Below are positions 29,865-32,062 of a stretch of DNA of 32,062 nucleotides, piece after piece. This DNA comes from Nocardia acidivorans NBRC 108247. Its GTDB lineage: Bacteria > Actinomycetota > Actinomycetes > Mycobacteriales > Mycobacteriaceae. Both the position numbers and the translations under genes were made by a program. The DNA lies in NCBI RefSeq assembly GCF_001625085.1, contig NZ_BDAW01000053.1, positions 1-32,062 on the forward strand, written 5' to 3'. Within the stretch, counting starts at the first letter, position 1, and each line of letters begins with the position of its first letter. Below the pieces are notes generated by a model. The model searched no databases. It had not been told where the DNA came from and was given only the letters and a program-made list of their open reading frames with translations.

Positions 29865-31760
29865 GTGTCGTCTGTCGAGTTCCGTAACGTCGCCATCGTG
29901 GCGCACGTCGACCACGGCAAGACAACACTGGTCGACGCCATGTTGCGTCAGTCCGGGGCGTTTGCCGAGCGCGCCGAACTCGTCGACCGAGTGATGGACT
30001 CCGGAGACCTGGAGCGCGAGAAGGGCATCACCATTCTCGCGAAGAACACCGCGGTGCACCGGCACAATGCCGACGGCTCGCTGACGGTGATCAACGTGAT
30101 CGACACCCCCGGCCACGCCGACTTCGGTGGTGAGGTCGAGCGCGGCCTGTCCATGGTCGACGGTGTCGTGCTGCTGGTGGACGCGTCCGAGGGTCCGCTG
30201 CCGCAGACCCGCTTCGTGCTGCGCAAGGCGCTCGCCGCCTCGCTGCCGGTCATCCTGGTGGTCAACAAGACCGACCGTCCGGACGCCCGCATCGAAGAGG
30301 TCGTCGAGGAGTCGCACGATCTGCTGCTGGACCTCGCCTCCGATCTGGACGACGAGGCATCCGAGGCCGCCGAGCTCGCACTGGATCTGCCGGTGCTGTA
30401 CGCCTCCGGCCGTGAGGGCAAGGCCTCCACCGCCCGCCCCGAGAACGGCAGCGCGCCCGCCGCGGAGAACCTCGACGAGCTGTTCGAGGTCCTGATGAAG
30501 TACGTCCCCGCCCCCAAGGGCGATAAGGACGCGCCGCTGCAGGCGCACGTCACCAACCTCGACGCCTCCCCGTTCCTCGGCCGTATCGGCCTGGTCCGCA
30601 TCCACAACGGCACCCTGCGCAAGGGGCAGAACGTGGCGTGGATGACCCCCGAGGGCAATAAGACCGTCAAGATCACCGAGCTGCTGCAGACCATCGGCGT
30701 CGAGCGCAAGCCCGGTGAAGAGGCCATCGCCGGCGACATCGTCGCCGTCGCCGGCATCCCGGAGATCATGATCGGCGACACCCTCGCCGATGTGGACAAC
30801 CCGGTCGCGTTGCCGCGCATCACCGTTGACCAGCCCGCCATCTCGGTGACCATCGGCACCAACACCTCGCCGCTGGTGGGCCGCGTCTCCGGGCATAAGC
30901 TGACCGCCCGCATGGTGAAGGACCGCCTCGACAAGGAACTGATCGGCAATGTCTCGCTGAAGGTGCTCGACATCGGCCGTCCGGACGCCTGGGAGGTGCA
31001 GGGACGTGGTGAGCTCGCGCTGGCCATCCTGGTCGAGCAGATGCGCCGCGAAGGCTTCGAGCTGACCGTCGGCAAGCCGCAGGTGGTCACCCAGATGATC
31101 GACGGCAAGATGCACGAGCCCTACGAAGAGCTCACCGTGGACTGCCCGGACGAGTATCTCGGTGCGGTTACTCAGCTGCTGGCCGCCCGCAAGGGCAAGA
31201 TGGTGCAGATGAGCAACCACTCCGCCGGGTGGGTGCGCATGGAGTTCATCGTCCCCTCTCGCGGTCTGATCGGTTTCCGCACCGACTTCCTCACCGAGAC
31301 CCGCGGCACCGGTATCGCCAATGCCATCTTCGACGGTTACGCGCCGTGGGCCGGCGAGATCCGCGCCCGCCACACCGGTTCGCTGGTGTCGGACCGCGCC
31401 GGCACCGTCACCCCGTTCGCCATGATCCAGCTCGCCGACCGCGGCCAGTTCTTCGTGGAGCCGGGCGCGGACACCTACGAGGGCATGGTCGTGGGCATCA
31501 ACCCGCGCGCCGAGGATCTCGACATCAACGTCACCCGTGAGAAGAAGCTGACCAATATGCGGTCCGCCACGGCCGACGTCTTCGAGACCCTGGCCAAGCC
31601 GCTGCACCTGGATCTGGAAGCCGCCATGGAGTTCTGCACCGACGACGAGTGCGTCGAGGTCACCCCCGAGGTCGTCCGCGTCCGCAAGCTCATCCTGGGC
31701 GCGACCGAGCGTGGCCGCGAACTCTCCCGCAAGAAGGCGCGCGACCGCGCAGCGCAGTAA
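29865..31760 (+). CDS. typA: Translational GTPase TypA/BipA
   Basis: A 631-aa ribosome-associated GTPase that supports ribosome assembly and stress and cold adaptation. The GTG at 29865 sits 6 nt after AGGAGG and gives MSSVEFRNVAIVAHVDHGKTT; the longer open frame from 29787 lacks a ribosome site. G1 is AHVDHGKTT (13-21), G2/G3 are GITILAKNTAV and DTPGHADFGGEV, G4 is NKTDRPDAR. Domains II, III, V and the BipA-specific C-terminal domain (RGLIGFRTDFLTETRGTG, then NMRSATADVFETL) follow at normal length. Synteny with pimE matches M. tuberculosis (Rv1165 near Rv1159). Its last codons and stop form the start of the first 123-bp repeat copy. Confidence 0.97.
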   Translation: MSSVEFRNVAIVAHVDHGKTTLVDAMLRQSGAFAERAELVDRVMDSGDLEREKGITILAKNTAVHRHNADGSLTVINVIDTPGHADFGGEVERGLSMVDGVVLLVDASEGPLPQTRFVLRKALAASLPVILVVNKTDRPDARIEEVVEESHDLLLDLASDLDDEASEAAELALDLPVLYASGREGKASTARPENGSAPAAENLDELFEVLMKYVPAPKGDKDAPLQAHVTNLDASPFLGRIGLVRIHNGTLRKGQNVAWMTPEGNKTVKITELLQTIGVERKPGEEAIAGDIVAVAGIPEIMIGDTLADVDNPVALPRITVDQPAISVTIGTNTSPLVGRVSGHKLTARMVKDRLDKELIGNVSLKVLDIGRPDAWEVQGRGELALAILVEQMRREGFELTVGKPQVVTQMIDGKMHEPYEELTVDCPDEYLGAVTQLLAARKGKMVQMSNHSAGWVRMEFIVPSRGLIGFRTDFLTETRGTGIANAIFDGYAPWAGEIRARHTGSLVSDRAGTVTPFAMIQLADRGQFFVEPGADTYEGMVVGINPRAEDLDINVTREKKLTNMRSATADVFETLAKPLHLDLEAAMEFCTDDECVEVTPEVVRVRKLILGATERGRELSRKKARDRAAQ

Positions 31761-32062
31761 TATCTGCCTGCGCTTCGCTCCGGCGGGTCGCGGCCCTGGT
31801 GACCCCGGTTCTTCCCTCGCTCCGCTCCTGCGCTGCGCTCCCCCGCTCCACTCAGTCCAGAACCGGGGCGGGCCGCGCGGTAGTTTCTGCCTGCGCTTCG
31901 CTCCGGCGGGTCGCGGCGCTGGTGACCCCGGTTCTTCCCTCCCTCCGCTTCTGCGCTGCGCTCCCCCGCTCCACTCAGTCCAGAACCGGGGCGGGCCGCG
32001 CAGTAGTTTCTGCCTGCGCTTCGCTCCGGCGGGTCGCGGCCCTGGTGACCCCGGTTCTTCCC
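31752..32062. repeat. Tandem 123-bp repeat starting at the typA stop codon
   Basis: Units starting TCTGCC recur at 31763, 31886 and 32009, exactly 123 bp apart; two full copies and a partial third, cut by the window end, differ by only a few bases. The match extends back to GCGCAGTA at 31752, which overlaps the final typA codons and TAA. Each unit contains an inverted repeat CCCCGGTTCT ... AGAACCGGGG (first copy 31803-31812 and 31859-31868) and several GCTCCGCTCC-like runs. No open frame in it looks coding. The first inverted repeat may act as the typA terminator. Confidence 0.92.

Noticed and set aside
29724..31607. 627-codon minus-strand frame opposite typA
   Set aside because: Shadow of a strongly conserved GTPase gene.
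31752..32062. 123-bp repeat as CRISPR or as a repeat-protein gene
   Set aside because: The units are contiguous without unique spacers, and no frame has protein-like composition or a start with ribosome site.

Overview
The window is high-GC DNA whose gene content points to a mycolic-acid-containing actinobacterium, most likely Nocardia or a close relative. The pointers are a PimE-type mannosyltransferase, an LGFP-repeat envelope protein, a Tat-exported DUF1906 protein, a SARP/AfsR-type regulator, a near-consensus DtxR/IdeR iron box, many GTG starts and several apparently leaderless genes. No tRNA, rRNA, CRISPR array, integrase or transposase was seen. From memory, two blocks follow Mycobacterium tuberculosis gene order: alkA-ogt, and [secreted Ala/Pro-rich protein]-pimE-pterin dehydratase-typA.

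Layout. 1-4480: the C-terminal part of sbcC (+) converges across a long hairpin on the DNA-repair pair alkA(Ada/AlkA fusion)-ogt (-). 4591-4730: six 23-24 bp tandem repeats. 4730-7322: cstA with its small YbdD partner (-). 7604-10845: carbohydrate ABC importer (lipoprotein plus two permeases, no ATPase). 10928-12627: WYL regulator divergent from a TIGR03086/DinB-like protein around a palindrome. 12708-15160: secreted SGNH hydrolase, then ychF. 15253-15426: gene-remnant-like sequence. 15467-17231: an envelope/stress-type operon (PRC-barrel, glycine-rich membrane peptide, LGFP protein). 17709-19059: GNAT acetyltransferase, then an unknown protein behind a structured leader. 19002-23373: an MmyB-type ligand-binding protein without HTH, divergent from a 1221-aa SARP/AAA regulator. 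23485-26471: membrane-anchored CHAP protein, an internally duplicated unknown protein, and the Tat-exported DUF1906 protein, the last two behind conspicuous hairpins. 26505-29237: a protein of 23 uninterrupted Ser-x-x triplets, a secreted Ala/Pro-rich protein, and divergent pimE. 29179-31760: pterin dehydratase, a 59-aa Cys/Lys-rich miniprotein directly behind an iron box, and typA. 31752-end: a 123-bp tandem repeat starting at the typA stop codon.

Functional themes are DNA alkylation and break repair, carbon uptake under starvation (CstA, ABC importer), and cell-envelope biogenesis. The least explained and most attractive items are the Ser-x-x triplet protein whose start codon sits in a 15-bp perfect hairpin, the iron-box miniprotein, the structured leaders before the genes at 18538 and 25746, and the tandem-duplicated protein at 24263-25477.
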